The position numbers and the translations under genes are program-made. Positions 35,883 to 45,124 of a stretch of DNA of 64,000 nt are shown piece by piece. The notes under the pieces were generated by a model that saw only the letters and a program-made list of their open reading frames with translations, did not search any database and had not been told where the DNA came from. The stretch lies in contig JAZKJL010000002.1 in the NCBI GenBank assembly GCA_040384325.1, positions 248,001 through 312,000 on the forward strand, in the 5' to 3' direction. How positions within the stretch are numbered: position 1 is the first letter of the stretch; each line of letters begins with the position of its first letter. The DNA comes from JACMLX01 sp040384325 (GTDB lineage Bacteria; Gemmatimonadota; Gemmatimonadetes; Gemmatimonadales; Gemmatimonadaceae).

Positions 35883-36563
35883 ATGCCAAGCACCCGACGA
35901 CGCAGCCCCGACCCGAAGACAGCCGCCTCGACGACGTCCGATGCGGAGGCCGGCGATACCCGATCGCGGATTCTGGCCGCCGCGTTCCAGTGTCTCGTCA
36001 CCCGGGGATACTCGGCACTGACCGTGCGCGACATCGCCCGTGATGCCGGCGTCAATCACGCGCTGATCAGCTACTACTTCGGGACGAAGGACAAGCTGGT
36101 GATCGCCGTCCTCGACGACATGAACCGCCAGCTGCTCGAGCGCCAGCGGGCGATGTACGCCGCGCCGGGCGGGTTCGCCGAGAAATGGGCCGCCGCACGC
36201 CGCTTCTACGAGCAGGACATCGACTCGGGGTTCGTGCGGGTGCAGTCGGAACTGTACGCCGCCAGCCTCTCCAATCCCGGCCTGCGCGAGCAGTTCCTGC
36301 CGAGGGTGGGCGCGTGGAAGCAGGTGGTGCTGGAGGCGGTGCAGGAGGCGCTGGACACCTATCGGCCGGTGCTGCCGCCGGCATTCACGGCCGAGGCCAT
36401 CGCCAGCCTGATCTCCGAGTTCTGGCTCGGGATGGAGTTCGCGCAGCTGATCGGTGGAGATGCGGAGCGCGCCCGGCATGCACAGGCGCTGGACGCCGTC
36501 GAGGCGCTGCTGATCGCGATGGAGCGGCTGCCGCGCGTGGTTGACGCGAGGGACGGCGCGTGA
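35883..36563 (+). CDS. TetR-family transcriptional regulator
   Basis: A 226-residue regulator with an unstructured basic start (PSTRRRSPDPKTAAS) and a standard helix-turn-helix (TRSRILAAAFQCLVTRGYSALTVRDIARDAGVNHALISYYFG in outline). The C-terminal ligand domain resembles BetI/AcrR-type. The preceding palindrome implies autoregulation. The next gene starts inside its stop (GTGA), so it co-transcribes the hydrolase-glycosyltransferase fusion that it likely controls. Confidence 0.92.
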   Translation: MPSTRRRSPDPKTAASTTSDAEAGDTRSRILAAAFQCLVTRGYSALTVRDIARDAGVNHALISYYFGTKDKLVIAVLDDMNRQLLERQRAMYAAPGGFAEKWAAARRFYEQDIDSGFVRVQSELYAASLSNPGLREQFLPRVGAWKQVVLEAVQEALDTYRPVLPPAFTAEAIASLISEFWLGMEFAQLIGGDAERARHAQALDAVEALLIAMERLPRVVDARDGA

Positions 36564-38725
36564 GCCACAGTGACTCGTCGTCGTGGCCAATGGCTTTCGA
36601 CCGCATCGTCGGTCCGTTGCCGGACGGAGGCGCCCTGCCTGCAGGCGCGCCAGCACCCTTCTCCACCATCGCTCCGGATCACGAGGAGTTCGTCGACCGC
36701 GACGGCGTCGGACTCTGGTATGCCGTGTACGGCACGCGCGGGCCGTGGCTCGCCTTCGCGCCGCCGTTCCAGGTGGTACACGCGTCGTTGCTGAAGGCCA
36801 CGGTGCCATACCTGGCCGAGCACTGCCGAGTCATCGTGATGGATGGACGCGGCAATGGTCGATCCGATCGGCCGCAGGGCGCGGAGCACTACTCGTTCGA
36901 TCTCTACTACGGCGATTTCGTCGCGGTGCTCGATGCCGCGGGTGCCGACCGTGTCGCGCTGGTCGGCATCTCGGCGGCGGCGCTGACGGTCCTCTGTTTG
37001 GCGGGGGAGCGTCCGGAGCGCGTCACGCACGTGATCACTGCCGGTGGATTCGCCGAGTCGCTGTCGGAAACACCGGAGGCGATCGCGCACGTCGAGGCGG
37101 AGCAGCAGCGCATCACGGATGACTGGCCGAAGTACCTCGACCGGTTCATGGCCAACATCTTCCCGGAACCGCATTCGACGAAGCAGTACGAAGACGGTGT
37201 TCGCTACGGGTGGGCGACGACCGCCTCGGTGCTCCAGCAGTGCTATCTCGGCTGGCGCGGGCAGGACGTGCGCGCGCAGGCGCGCCGGATCAGCTGTCCC
37301 ACGCTGGTGATCCATGGCACCGACGACCGGCGCGTGCCGTACGCGAAAGGCGAGGCGATCCACCAGCTCGTGCCGGGCGCGCGACTGCTGGTGATCGAAG
37401 ATGGCGGGCACGTGACGGCGGCACGGGACCCGGTGGTGTTCAATCGCGCCGTACGCGATTTCGTCGTCGGTGCGCCGGACGTGCGGCGCTGGACGCGTGC
37501 GATCTCGCGGCCGCGCCGCGCGCTGTTCATCTGCAGCCCGATCGGCCTCGGACATGCGCAGCGCGACCTCGCGATCGCGCGTGAGTTGCGCCTGCTGCAG
37601 CCGGACCTGCTGATCGACTGGTTCACAGTCGACCCCGCGGCGCGGTATCTGGTGCAGGAGGGTGAGCGGGTACACCCGATCTGTCGTCGGCTCGCGAACG
37701 AGAGTGCGCACTTCGAGCAGATGGCGGGCGAGCACGACCTCTCGGCCTTCTTCGCCCTGCGCACGATGGACGAGTTGCTGTCGCGGAACATGATGACGTT
37801 CCTCGACCTGATGGACGCCGAACATTACGACATCGTGATCGGCGACGAGGCGTGGGAGGTGGACTGGTGCTATCACCGGAATCCGGAGCTGAAGCGGCAG
37901 CCGTTCGTCTTCCTGACCGACTTCGTCGGTTGCCTGCCGATGGACGAGGCGGATGCGCGCGAGGCCGAGCTCTGTGCCGACCGGAATGCCGACGACATCG
38001 AGCACATCGCCCGCTATCCCTACGTGCGCGACGCGTCACTGTTCATCGGTAATGCGGACGATGTGACCGAACAGCGCTTCGGTCCCGACCTGCCCGGCAT
38101 CCGCGACTGGACGCAGCGCAACTTCGACTTCTGCGGGTACACGCTGCCCTTCGATCCGGAGGCGCTGGCGGACACCGATCGGCTCCGCGCGAAGCACGGG
38201 TACGGCGCGGACGAGCGGCTGGTGATCGCATCGGTGGGGGGCACTGCCGTCGGCGGGCCGCTCCTGCGACGGATCGCCGAAGCGTTTCCGCACATGCGTC
38301 GCGCTGATCCCGGCTTGCGGATGGTGCTGGTCGCAGGGCCGCGGCTGGCGACGGCGTTGCCGGAGTTCGACGGGCTCGAAGTCCGGCCGTACGTGCACAA
38401 CCTGTTCGAACATCTCGCCTGCGCCGACCTGGCGCTGGTGCAGGGCGGACTCACCACCTGCATGGAGCTGGTCGCGACGCAGCGACCGTTCCTCAGCTTC
38501 CCGCTGCGGAACCACTTCGAGCAGTGCGTCCACGTGCGGCGGCGGCTGACGAACTACGCCGCCGACAACACGGTGCACTACCACGAGGTCACGCCCCGTG
38601 AGCTGGCCGACCGCGCCATGACGGCGCTGCACACGCCGGTGCAGTATCGCGCCGTCGAGACAGGCGGGGCGGCGGTGGCGGCGCGCCGGATCCTGTCGGT
38701 GCTGGAGAATCGCGGCCCACGCTGA
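36560..38725 (+). CDS. Alpha/beta hydrolase fused to a GT-B glycosyltransferase
   Basis: A 721-residue two-part protein. Residues ~40-305 form an alpha/beta hydrolase with oxyanion-like DGRGNGRSDRP, the nucleophile elbow LVGIS138AAAL (GxSxA rather than GxSxG), Asp255 in IHGTDDRRVPY and His284 in EDGGHVT. After a short Arg-rich linker (310-320), residues ~321-715 are a MurG/UGT-like glycosyltransferase with SPIGLGHAQRDLAIA, a central IGDEAWEVDW stretch and the nucleotide-sugar site VQGGLTTCMELVATQRP. Both halves appear intact. The glycosyltransferase half resembles standalone actinobacterial enzymes. A role making or hydrolysing a glycosylated ester or lactone is possible. The upstream TetR and its palindrome probably regulate it. 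Confidence 0.86.
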   Translation: MSHSDSSSWPMAFDRIVGPLPDGGALPAGAPAPFSTIAPDHEEFVDRDGVGLWYAVYGTRGPWLAFAPPFQVVHASLLKATVPYLAEHCRVIVMDGRGNGRSDRPQGAEHYSFDLYYGDFVAVLDAAGADRVALVGISAAALTVLCLAGERPERVTHVITAGGFAESLSETPEAIAHVEAEQQRITDDWPKYLDRFMANIFPEPHSTKQYEDGVRYGWATTASVLQQCYLGWRGQDVRAQARRISCPTLVIHGTDDRRVPYAKGEAIHQLVPGARLLVIEDGGHVTAARDPVVFNRAVRDFVVGAPDVRRWTRAISRPRRALFICSPIGLGHAQRDLAIARELRLLQPDLLIDWFTVDPAARYLVQEGERVHPICRRLANESAHFEQMAGEHDLSAFFALRTMDELLSRNMMTFLDLMDAEHYDIVIGDEAWEVDWCYHRNPELKRQPFVFLTDFVGCLPMDEADAREAELCADRNADDIEHIARYPYVRDASLFIGNADDVTEQRFGPDLPGIRDWTQRNFDFCGYTLPFDPEALADTDRLRAKHGYGADERLVIASVGGTAVGGPLLRRIAEAFPHMRRADPGLRMVLVAGPRLATALPEFDGLEVRPYVHNLFEHLACADLALVQGGLTTCMELVATQRPFLSFPLRNHFEQCVHVRRRLTNYAADNTVHYHEVTPRELADRAMTALHTPVQYRAVETGGAAVAARRILSVLENRGPR

Positions 38726-38791
38726 CGCGCGCAGGGAAGTCCGTCGCACGCACGGTTCGTTCACCCACCCCCGCATCCTTCCGGAGGCAGC

Positions 38792-39574
38792 ATGGCAATC
38801 CTCGCACCGCTCTATGGCCTGGTCGCGTACTCGGTCTTCTTCGTCACCTTCCTGTACGCGATCGGATTCGCCAACAACGTGCTGGTGCCCAAGTCGATGG
38901 ACATCGGCGTGCCGGCCAGCGCCGCGGGTGAAGCGTTCTTCGTCTCGCTGCTGGTGAACGTGGTGCTGCTCACGATCTTCGCCCTCCAGCACAGCGTGAT
39001 GGCGCGCCCCGCGTTCAAGAAGTGGTGGACGCAGTTCGTCCCCCGGAGCGTCGAGCGCAGCACGTACGTGCTGCTGGCCAGCCTGGCGCTGGTGCTGCTG
39101 TTCGCGCAGTGGCGGCCGATGCCGGTGGTGGTCTGGGAGGTGTCGGGTGCCGCGGCGCTGGTGCTGCAGGCGATCTACTGGACGGGCTGGCTGCTGGTGC
39201 TGTCCAGCACCTTCCTGATCGATCACTTCGAGTTGTTCGGCCTGAAGCAAGTGTTCGCGCGCGTGACCGGTCGCGCGATCGCGGCGCCGGTGTTTCGCAC
39301 GCCGCTGTTCTACAAGCATGTGCGCCACCCCATCTACCTTGGCTTCATACTCGCGTTCTGGGCCACACCGCGCATGACCGGCGGTCACCTGCTGTTCGCC
39401 GCCGCGACGACCGGGTACATCCTGGTCGGCATCTGGCTCGAGGAGCGCGACCTGGTGGCGCTGTTCGGTGATCGCTATCGCGAATACCGCACGCGCGTCC
39501 GCATGCTGCTGCCTCTGCCGATGACGCCACGCTCCCCGATGCCCGAGGATACCCGGGTGCCCAACGGCGACTGA
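38792..39574 (+). CDS. MddA-like methanethiol S-methyltransferase
   Basis: A 260-residue, five-to-six-helix membrane protein of the NnrU/isoprenylcysteine methyltransferase type, closest by motif to MddA, which methylates methanethiol to dimethyl sulfide with SAM. Seen are ALQHSVMARPAFKKWW, the long helix set, TPLFYKHVRHPIYLGFILAF and the EERDLVALFGDRYREYRTRV tail that binds SAM. A strong SD (GGAGG) precedes the ATG. It follows the fusion gene after 66 bases on the same strand; whether it shares the TetR control is unclear. Confidence 0.83.
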   Translation: MAILAPLYGLVAYSVFFVTFLYAIGFANNVLVPKSMDIGVPASAAGEAFFVSLLVNVVLLTIFALQHSVMARPAFKKWWTQFVPRSVERSTYVLLASLALVLLFAQWRPMPVVVWEVSGAAALVLQAIYWTGWLLVLSSTFLIDHFELFGLKQVFARVTGRAIAAPVFRTPLFYKHVRHPIYLGFILAFWATPRMTGGHLLFAAATTGYILVGIWLEERDLVALFGDRYREYRTRVRMLLPLPMTPRSPMPEDTRVPNGD

Positions 39575-39661
39575 CCGACGGCGCCTCGTGGTGCCGCCGC
39601 CACGACAATGCCCGACGCCAGAAACACCTGTTTTCCTCGCCGCCGTCCGATACTGGGGCCC

Positions 39662-42600
39662 ATGGGCTCCGCCACGCCGCTGCCATCACGACTTTGCACA
39701 CACCGGACAGGTGCCGGTGTGTGCCGCGGTCTGGCGCTCGCCCTCCTCCTTCTCACCGGCCTGCTGCCCACTGCCGCCGCCGCGCAGCGCATGCAGTTCC
39801 GTCACCTCGGCATGGACGAGGGCCTCCCCAGCTCCCTGGTGAGCGACATCCTGCAGGATTGCAGAGGCTTCATGTGGATCGGCACCGCGCACGGCGTGAG
39901 CCGCTACGATGGCCATCGCTTCCGGACGTATGGCGCCTCGAGCGACAGCGCGCATGCATTGCCGGTTGGCCTGGTGGATCATCTCTATGAGGATCACACC
40001 AGCACGTTGTGGGCAGTGACGGTGGCAGGACTGAGCCGCTACGATGGCCGCATCGATGGTTTCGTCACCTACCCGGCCGACTCGATCACGCGCGACGTGA
40101 CGGCGGAGCTGCGCGCCAGGGCGGAGGCGACGGCCGACTCGAGTGCCCGCGGCGACGCGATGCGTGCGCATCCGCAGGTCACTGCCGTGTTGCAGGATCA
40201 TCGCGGTCGGCTGCTGGTCGGCACGACGGTGGGACTCTACCTGCTGGATCGACGGACGGGTCGCAGCACGTTCCTGCCGCTCACCGCGGGCAGGAACGGG
40301 CCGGTGCGACACGCCGTGGCCGCGATCTTCGAGGATCGCAGCAAGCGCCTCTGGGTGGGGACGCGACAGGGACTGTTCCGCATTGGCGACAGCACGCAGG
40401 CGACGAAGGTGTGGGATGAAACGCCCGGTGCGCTCGGGCACCTCGCCGATCCGTATGTCCGCGCGTTGGCGCAGGACTCGTCGGGCGGCATCTGGGTCGG
40501 TACGCGCAACGGCGGCGTGGCGCGCATCGACCAGCGCACCGATCGGCTGACCACCTTCAAGCATCGCATCGACAATCCCGGCAGCCTGGCGGGCAATCGG
40601 ATCACGCGGCTGCTCGCCGATCGCACCCGCGGCGGCGTGTGGATCGGTGTCGAAAATGCGGGCGTCGATTACTTCGACCCGCGCAGTGGCACGTTCGTGC
40701 ACCACCGGCACGATCCCAACGACCCGATGTCGATCCGGTCGAACTCGATCTGGGCGCTGTACCAGGATGCAGGTGGGCTGCTGTGGGTCGGCACCTTCTC
40801 CGGTGGCCTCGATGTCACCATGCGGAACAGTGCTGCGATTCAGCTCTTCCAGAGCGTGCCGGGCAACGCGTCGAGCCTGAGCTTCAACGCCGTGCCCGGG
40901 TTCGGTGAGGATCGCGCGCACCGGATCTGGGTGGTGACGGATGGTGGCGGCGTGAACCTGTTCGACCCGCTCACCGGCTTGTTCGAGCACTTCACCACGC
41001 TCAATTCGCGCCTTGGCGCCGATGCGGTGCTCTCGGTGGCGCAGGAGCGTGATGGCACCGCGTGGTTCGCGACCTGGGGTGGGGGACTGAATCGCTTCGA
41101 TGCTCGAACGCGCTCCTTCAGCGCCTTCACCACCGACAACAGCGACATTCCGCACGACAACCTGTACGAGGTGATGGTGACGCGCGCCGGGGAGGTCTGG
41201 GTCGGCACCGACAACGGCGTCGTGGCGCAACTGGATCGGGCGCGTGGCCGTTTCGGCCGGCGCTTCCGCGTGACGCCGAAGGACTTTGATCCCGCCTCGG
41301 TGCTGATGATGCGTGAGCTCGCCGATGGACGGTTCGCGGTCGGCCTGCGCGACGGTGGACTGGTGATCCTGGACCCGCGCACTGGCGATCTCGACGCCTT
41401 CAGCGCCAGCACGGATTCGACGCGCGGCATCGCGAGCAACGAAGTGCGCACCGTACACGAGGGGCGTGACGGCGCGCTGTGGGTCGGCACCGACGAGGGC
41501 CTGGATCGGCTCGACCTGCGTCGCCGTCGCCGCGAGCATTTCGGCACCGCCCACGGATTGCCCAGTGCGTACATCGACGGCATCCTCGACGATGGAGCGG
41601 GGCAGCTCTGGATCAGCACTGACCATGGCCTGAGCCGACTGGACCCGGCGCGGAAGACGTTCCGCACGCTGACGCGCCTCGACGGACTGCAGGGCAACGA
41701 GTTCCTGATGCGCTCCGCCTTCCGCGGCAGCGACGGCACGCTGTATTTCGGCGGCAACCAAGGCTTCAATGCGATCCGCCCCGACCGGCTGGTGGAGAAC
41801 ACGCGGCCGCCCCGCATCGTGTTCACCAACCTGCTGATCTTCAATCGGACCGTCACCCCGCGCAGTGCCGACTCCCCGCTCCGGCAGGTGCTGCACGAGA
41901 CCAGCGAGCTGACGCTCGATCACTCGCAGAACGTGCTCACGTTCGAGTTCGCGGCGCTCGACTTCAGCGCGCCGGAGAAGACGCGTTATGCCTACCGCCT
42001 GATCGGTTTCGACAGTGAATGGCAGCACGTGGGTGAGCAACACACGGCCTCGTACACCAACCTCGCACCCGGTCACTACACCCTGCGCGTCAAGGCCAGC
42101 AATGGCGACGGAGTGTGGAACGAGACGGGCAATTCGCTCTCGCTCACGATCACGCCGCCGGTGTGGGGGACGTGGTGGTTCCAGCTCTCGGTGGCGGTGA
42201 TCGTGCTGCTGGCAATCCTGCGACTCTGGCGCTTTCAGCAGCAACGGCGCCTCGAGATCGCACTCAGCCAGCAGGCGCTGCAGGATCCGCTCACCGGCCT
42301 CTCCAACCGCCTGCTGTTCCGTGATCGTGTGGAGACGGCACTGCTGCGGTTGCAGCGCGAACGCGTGGGTGGGAACCGGAGCGCGGTGACGCTGGCCGAG
42401 GATCCACAGGTGGCGGTGCTGTTCCTCGACCTCGACAACTTCAAGACCGTGAACGACTCGCTCGGCCATCACGCCGGCGACCAGTTGCTGCGCATCGTGT
42501 CGAGTCGCCTGCTGAACGCCACCCGGGGATCGGATACCGTGGCCCGTTTCGGCGGCGACGAGTTCGCTGTGCTGCTGGAGAACATGCGTTCGGCGGAGGA

Positions 42601-43678
42601 TGCGTACGTGGTGGCGGATCGCATCACCAGTTCGCTGCGGGCCCCGGTGCCGGTGGGCACCACCGGCCAGCCGCGTGAGGCGCGCGTCGGCGTCAGCATC
42701 GGCATTGCGTTCGCCGACATGCCGCTGGATGCCACCGAGTTGCTGCGCAACGCGGATGCGGCGATGTATCGCGCCAAGCGGGAAGGGAAGGGGCGCTACA
42801 TGGTGTTCGATCCGCAGCTGGTGGCGGCCGCCGAGGAGCAGCTGGACCTCGAACACGGCATCGCGCTGGCGCAGGAGCGCGGCGAGATGGCGGTGGTCTA
42901 CCAGCCAATCGTGGACCTCGCCAGCGGCCACGTCACCGGTGCCGAGGCATTGCTGCGCTGGACCCACCCGACACGCGGTGCGATCAGCCCGGCGCGCTTC
43001 ATTCCGCTCGCGGAATCGAGCGGCGTGATCCTCGAGCTCGGGCAGTGGGCGCTGCACACCGCCTGCCGCGCCGCCGCGTCATGGCCGGCGCGTGAGGATG
43101 GGCAGGCGGCAGGTGTCAGCGTCAACGTGTCGTGGCGCCAGCTGCTGCATCCGATGCTGCTCGCCGATGTCGAGGCGGCGTTGGCCAGCACGGGTCTCGC
43201 TTCGGCGCGCCTGACCCTCGAGATCACCGAGAGTGTGCTGATGCAGGATACGGTCGCGGCCTTGCGTGTACTGCATTCGCTGAAGGCGTTCGGCGTGCGG
43301 CTGGCGGTGGACGACTTCGGCACCGGCTACTCGTCGCTGCGCTACCTGCAGCAGTTCCCGATCGACATGCTGAAGATCGACAAGAGTTTCGTGGACAACG
43401 TGGCCGGTGGCGTGCAGGACGCCGCGCTGGCGCGGATGATCATCGGACTCGGCGAGTCGCTGGGCCTCGACCTGGTGGCGGAGGGTGTGGAACACGCGAG
43501 TCAGCGCGACCTGCTGCTGACGATGGGGTGCGTGTTCGGACAGGGCTATCTGTTCGCGCAGCCGCTCTCCGACGCCGAGGTATCGCAGGTGCTGGCCGAG
43601 CATCGACCGCTCTTCACGCCGGTCGACGGCGACGTGCCGCTGCGCAGCGATGCGCTGGAGCTGATCGCGCCGGCCTGA
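39662..43678 (+). CDS. Beta-propeller sensor with GGDEF and EAL domains
   Basis: A roughly 1338-residue membrane sensor for c-di-GMP turnover. A signal peptide (ALALLLLTGLLPTAAAAQ) leads into about 14 two-component propeller repeats, each with a WIGT/WVGT core (residues ~50-740). A Y_Y_Y domain (~750-835) and a transmembrane helix (~836-856) follow. The GGDEF domain has RGSD-TVARFGGDEF, i.e. an inhibitory I-site RxxD plus an intact active motif. The EAL domain has GAEALLRW and DDFGTGYSSL, so both activities may be live. The start at 39662 is favoured because the signal peptide follows; a Met at 39608 is also open. A GATACT at 39649 could be a -10 for a short leader. Confidence 0.92.
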   Translation: MGSATPLPSRLCTHRTGAGVCRGLALALLLLTGLLPTAAAAQRMQFRHLGMDEGLPSSLVSDILQDCRGFMWIGTAHGVSRYDGHRFRTYGASSDSAHALPVGLVDHLYEDHTSTLWAVTVAGLSRYDGRIDGFVTYPADSITRDVTAELRARAEATADSSARGDAMRAHPQVTAVLQDHRGRLLVGTTVGLYLLDRRTGRSTFLPLTAGRNGPVRHAVAAIFEDRSKRLWVGTRQGLFRIGDSTQATKVWDETPGALGHLADPYVRALAQDSSGGIWVGTRNGGVARIDQRTDRLTTFKHRIDNPGSLAGNRITRLLADRTRGGVWIGVENAGVDYFDPRSGTFVHHRHDPNDPMSIRSNSIWALYQDAGGLLWVGTFSGGLDVTMRNSAAIQLFQSVPGNASSLSFNAVPGFGEDRAHRIWVVTDGGGVNLFDPLTGLFEHFTTLNSRLGADAVLSVAQERDGTAWFATWGGGLNRFDARTRSFSAFTTDNSDIPHDNLYEVMVTRAGEVWVGTDNGVVAQLDRARGRFGRRFRVTPKDFDPASVLMMRELADGRFAVGLRDGGLVILDPRTGDLDAFSASTDSTRGIASNEVRTVHEGRDGALWVGTDEGLDRLDLRRRRREHFGTAHGLPSAYIDGILDDGAGQLWISTDHGLSRLDPARKTFRTLTRLDGLQGNEFLMRSAFRGSDGTLYFGGNQGFNAIRPDRLVENTRPPRIVFTNLLIFNRTVTPRSADSPLRQVLHETSELTLDHSQNVLTFEFAALDFSAPEKTRYAYRLIGFDSEWQHVGEQHTASYTNLAPGHYTLRVKASNGDGVWNETGNSLSLTITPPVWGTWWFQLSVAVIVLLAILRLWRFQQQRRLEIALSQQALQDPLTGLSNRLLFRDRVETALLRLQRERVGGNRSAVTLAEDPQVAVLFLDLDNFKTVNDSLGHHAGDQLLRIVSSRLLNATRGSDTVARFGGDEFAVLLENMRSAEDAYVVADRITSSLRAPVPVGTTGQPREARVGVSIGIAFADMPLDATELLRNADAAMYRAKREGKGRYMVFDPQLVAAAEEQLDLEHGIALAQERGEMAVVYQPIVDLASGHVTGAEALLRWTHPTRGAISPARFIPLAESSGVILELGQWALHTACRAAASWPAREDGQAAGVSVNVSWRQLLHPMLLADVEAALASTGLASARLTLEITESVLMQDTVAALRVLHSLKAFGVRLAVDDFGTGYSSLRYLQQFPIDMLKIDKSFVDNVAGGVQDAALARMIIGLGESLGLDLVAEGVEHASQRDLLLTMGCVFGQGYLFAQPLSDAEVSQVLAEHRPLFTPVDGDVPLRSDALELIAPA

Positions 43679-43702
43679 GGAAACGCTGGTGCGGCGTCCG
43701 GC

Positions 43703-45124
43703 TCAGGGCACCACGGGTGCCGGTGCGGCCAGTCGTTCCACCAGTTGCTGCCACGACGCCACGGCGGTGTGGAAGGCTTCCACCCCGATGCGTTCGTCGC
43801 GGCCGTGCGCGCGTGACGGCTCATCCTGGTCACCGGCCAATCCGAAGACGCCGTAGGTCGGCACGCCGGCATTGCGCGTGAACAGTCCGTCGGTGGCGCC
43901 GGTGGACATCTCCGGGACCACCGCCGCGCCGTTGAAGTAGCGCTGCGAAAGCGCCGTCATCGCCGCCATCACGTCGGTACGCAGCGGCGACGGCGGGCTG
44001 GGCACCACTTCGCGCGTGCGCGTCACCTTCACCTTTGCCCCGACGACTCGCTGCAGCACTGCCAGCACCGAGTCCACCGGATCATCGGGAAGCATGCGGC
44101 AGTTGACCAGCGCGCCGGCGCGCTGCGGCAGTGCGTTGTCGGCATGCCCACCCGAGAGACGCGTCGCGACACAGGTGGTGCGGAGCACCGAGTTAAAATA
44201 GGCATTATCCGACGAGAGCGCGGCGACGGTGGCGCTGTCGGTCTGGCCACCCGACACGGCACGCATCAGCGCCGCCAGCGCCGGTTCCTGCTGCGGCGCC
44301 GACTGGCGGAAGAACGCGGTCGAGATCTCGGTCAGCCGCACCGGGAACTGATAGGCACCGAGCCGCGACAACGCCGCCGACAGTTCGTAGATCGCGTTGT
44401 CGGCGCGCGGCACCGAGCTGTGGCCACCCGGATTCGTCGCCTCGAGGGTGAAGTCGGCGTACACCTTCTCACTGGCCTGCATCGAGAACGCCAGCGCCTT
44501 CCCATTCTTCGTCACCACGCCGCCGGCATCGGTGTTCAGCGCCAGCTCGGCCTGCAGCAGCGTCGGCTGGGTGCGGAGCAGCCAGCGGATCGAGTTGCCA
44601 TCCGTCTCCTCGTCGGCGGTCAGCACCGCGATCAGGTCGCGATCGGGCACGTAGCCGCTGCGCTTCCAGCGCACGAAGGTGGCGACGATGGCGGCCAGGC
44701 CGGCCTTGTTGTCCTCGACGCCACGACCGTAGTAGTGGTCCTCGGACTCGCCGAACGTGAACGGTGGTCGCGACCAGTCGCTGGCCATCGCCGGCACCAC
44801 GTCCATGTGCGCCATCAGCAGCATCGGCTTGCGGTCGCTGTTCCGGCCACGATAGCGCGCCACCACCGCCTTCAGGTTCGCCGACGGGCCGAGCAACTGC
44901 ACGTCGGTGGCGGAGAAGCCGGCGGCACGAAAGCGACGCACGATCGCGGCACCGATCCGCTGCACGCCGGCCGTGCCGGTGGAGGAGTTGATGCTCACCA
45001 ACTCGGACAGGATCGCCCGCTCCTCGGCGCGCTGTGCTGCGGTGGGCGCCGGTGCCTGCGCCGAGACTACCGTCGCACCGCACCAGAGGAGCATGAGGGT
45101 GCGGCGAACGGTGCGATGCATCAT
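43703..45124 (-). CDS. Exported M20-family peptidase
   Basis: A 473-residue secreted dizinc peptidase or aminoacylase. The signal peptide ends at VVSAQ. Zinc ligands are His106 (LLMAHMDVVP), Asp138 (GRGVEDNKAG) and Glu173 with catalytic Glu172 (LTADEETDGN). A dimerisation lid is at about 190-300. The start overlaps the stop of the kinase gene (ATGA). It probably trims peptides or amides in the periplasm; the substrate is unknown. Confidence 0.92.
   Translation of the reverse strand: MMHRTVRRTLMLLWCGATVVSAQAPAPTAAQRAEERAILSELVSINSSTGTAGVQRIGAAIVRRFRAAGFSATDVQLLGPSANLKAVVARYRGRNSDRKPMLLMAHMDVVPAMASDWSRPPFTFGESEDHYYGRGVEDNKAGLAAIVATFVRWKRSGYVPDRDLIAVLTADEETDGNSIRWLLRTQPTLLQAELALNTDAGGVVTKNGKALAFSMQASEKVYADFTLEATNPGGHSSVPRADNAIYELSAALSRLGAYQFPVRLTEISTAFFRQSAPQQEPALAALMRAVSGGQTDSATVAALSSDNAYFNSVLRTTCVATRLSGGHADNALPQRAGALVNCRMLPDDPVDSVLAVLQRVVGAKVKVTRTREVVPSPPSPLRTDVMAAMTALSQRYFNGAAVVPEMSTGATDGLFTRNAGVPTYGVFGLAGDQDEPSRAHGRDERIGVEAFHTAVASWQQLVERLAAPAPVVP

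Noticed and set aside
39686..43057. Very long antisense reading frame of over 1100 codons opposite the propeller sensor
   Set aside because: Its translation is low-complexity, rich in His, Arg, Gln and Ala, without domains, as expected opposite a GC-rich gene. The plus-strand frame has clear repeats and catalytic motifs.
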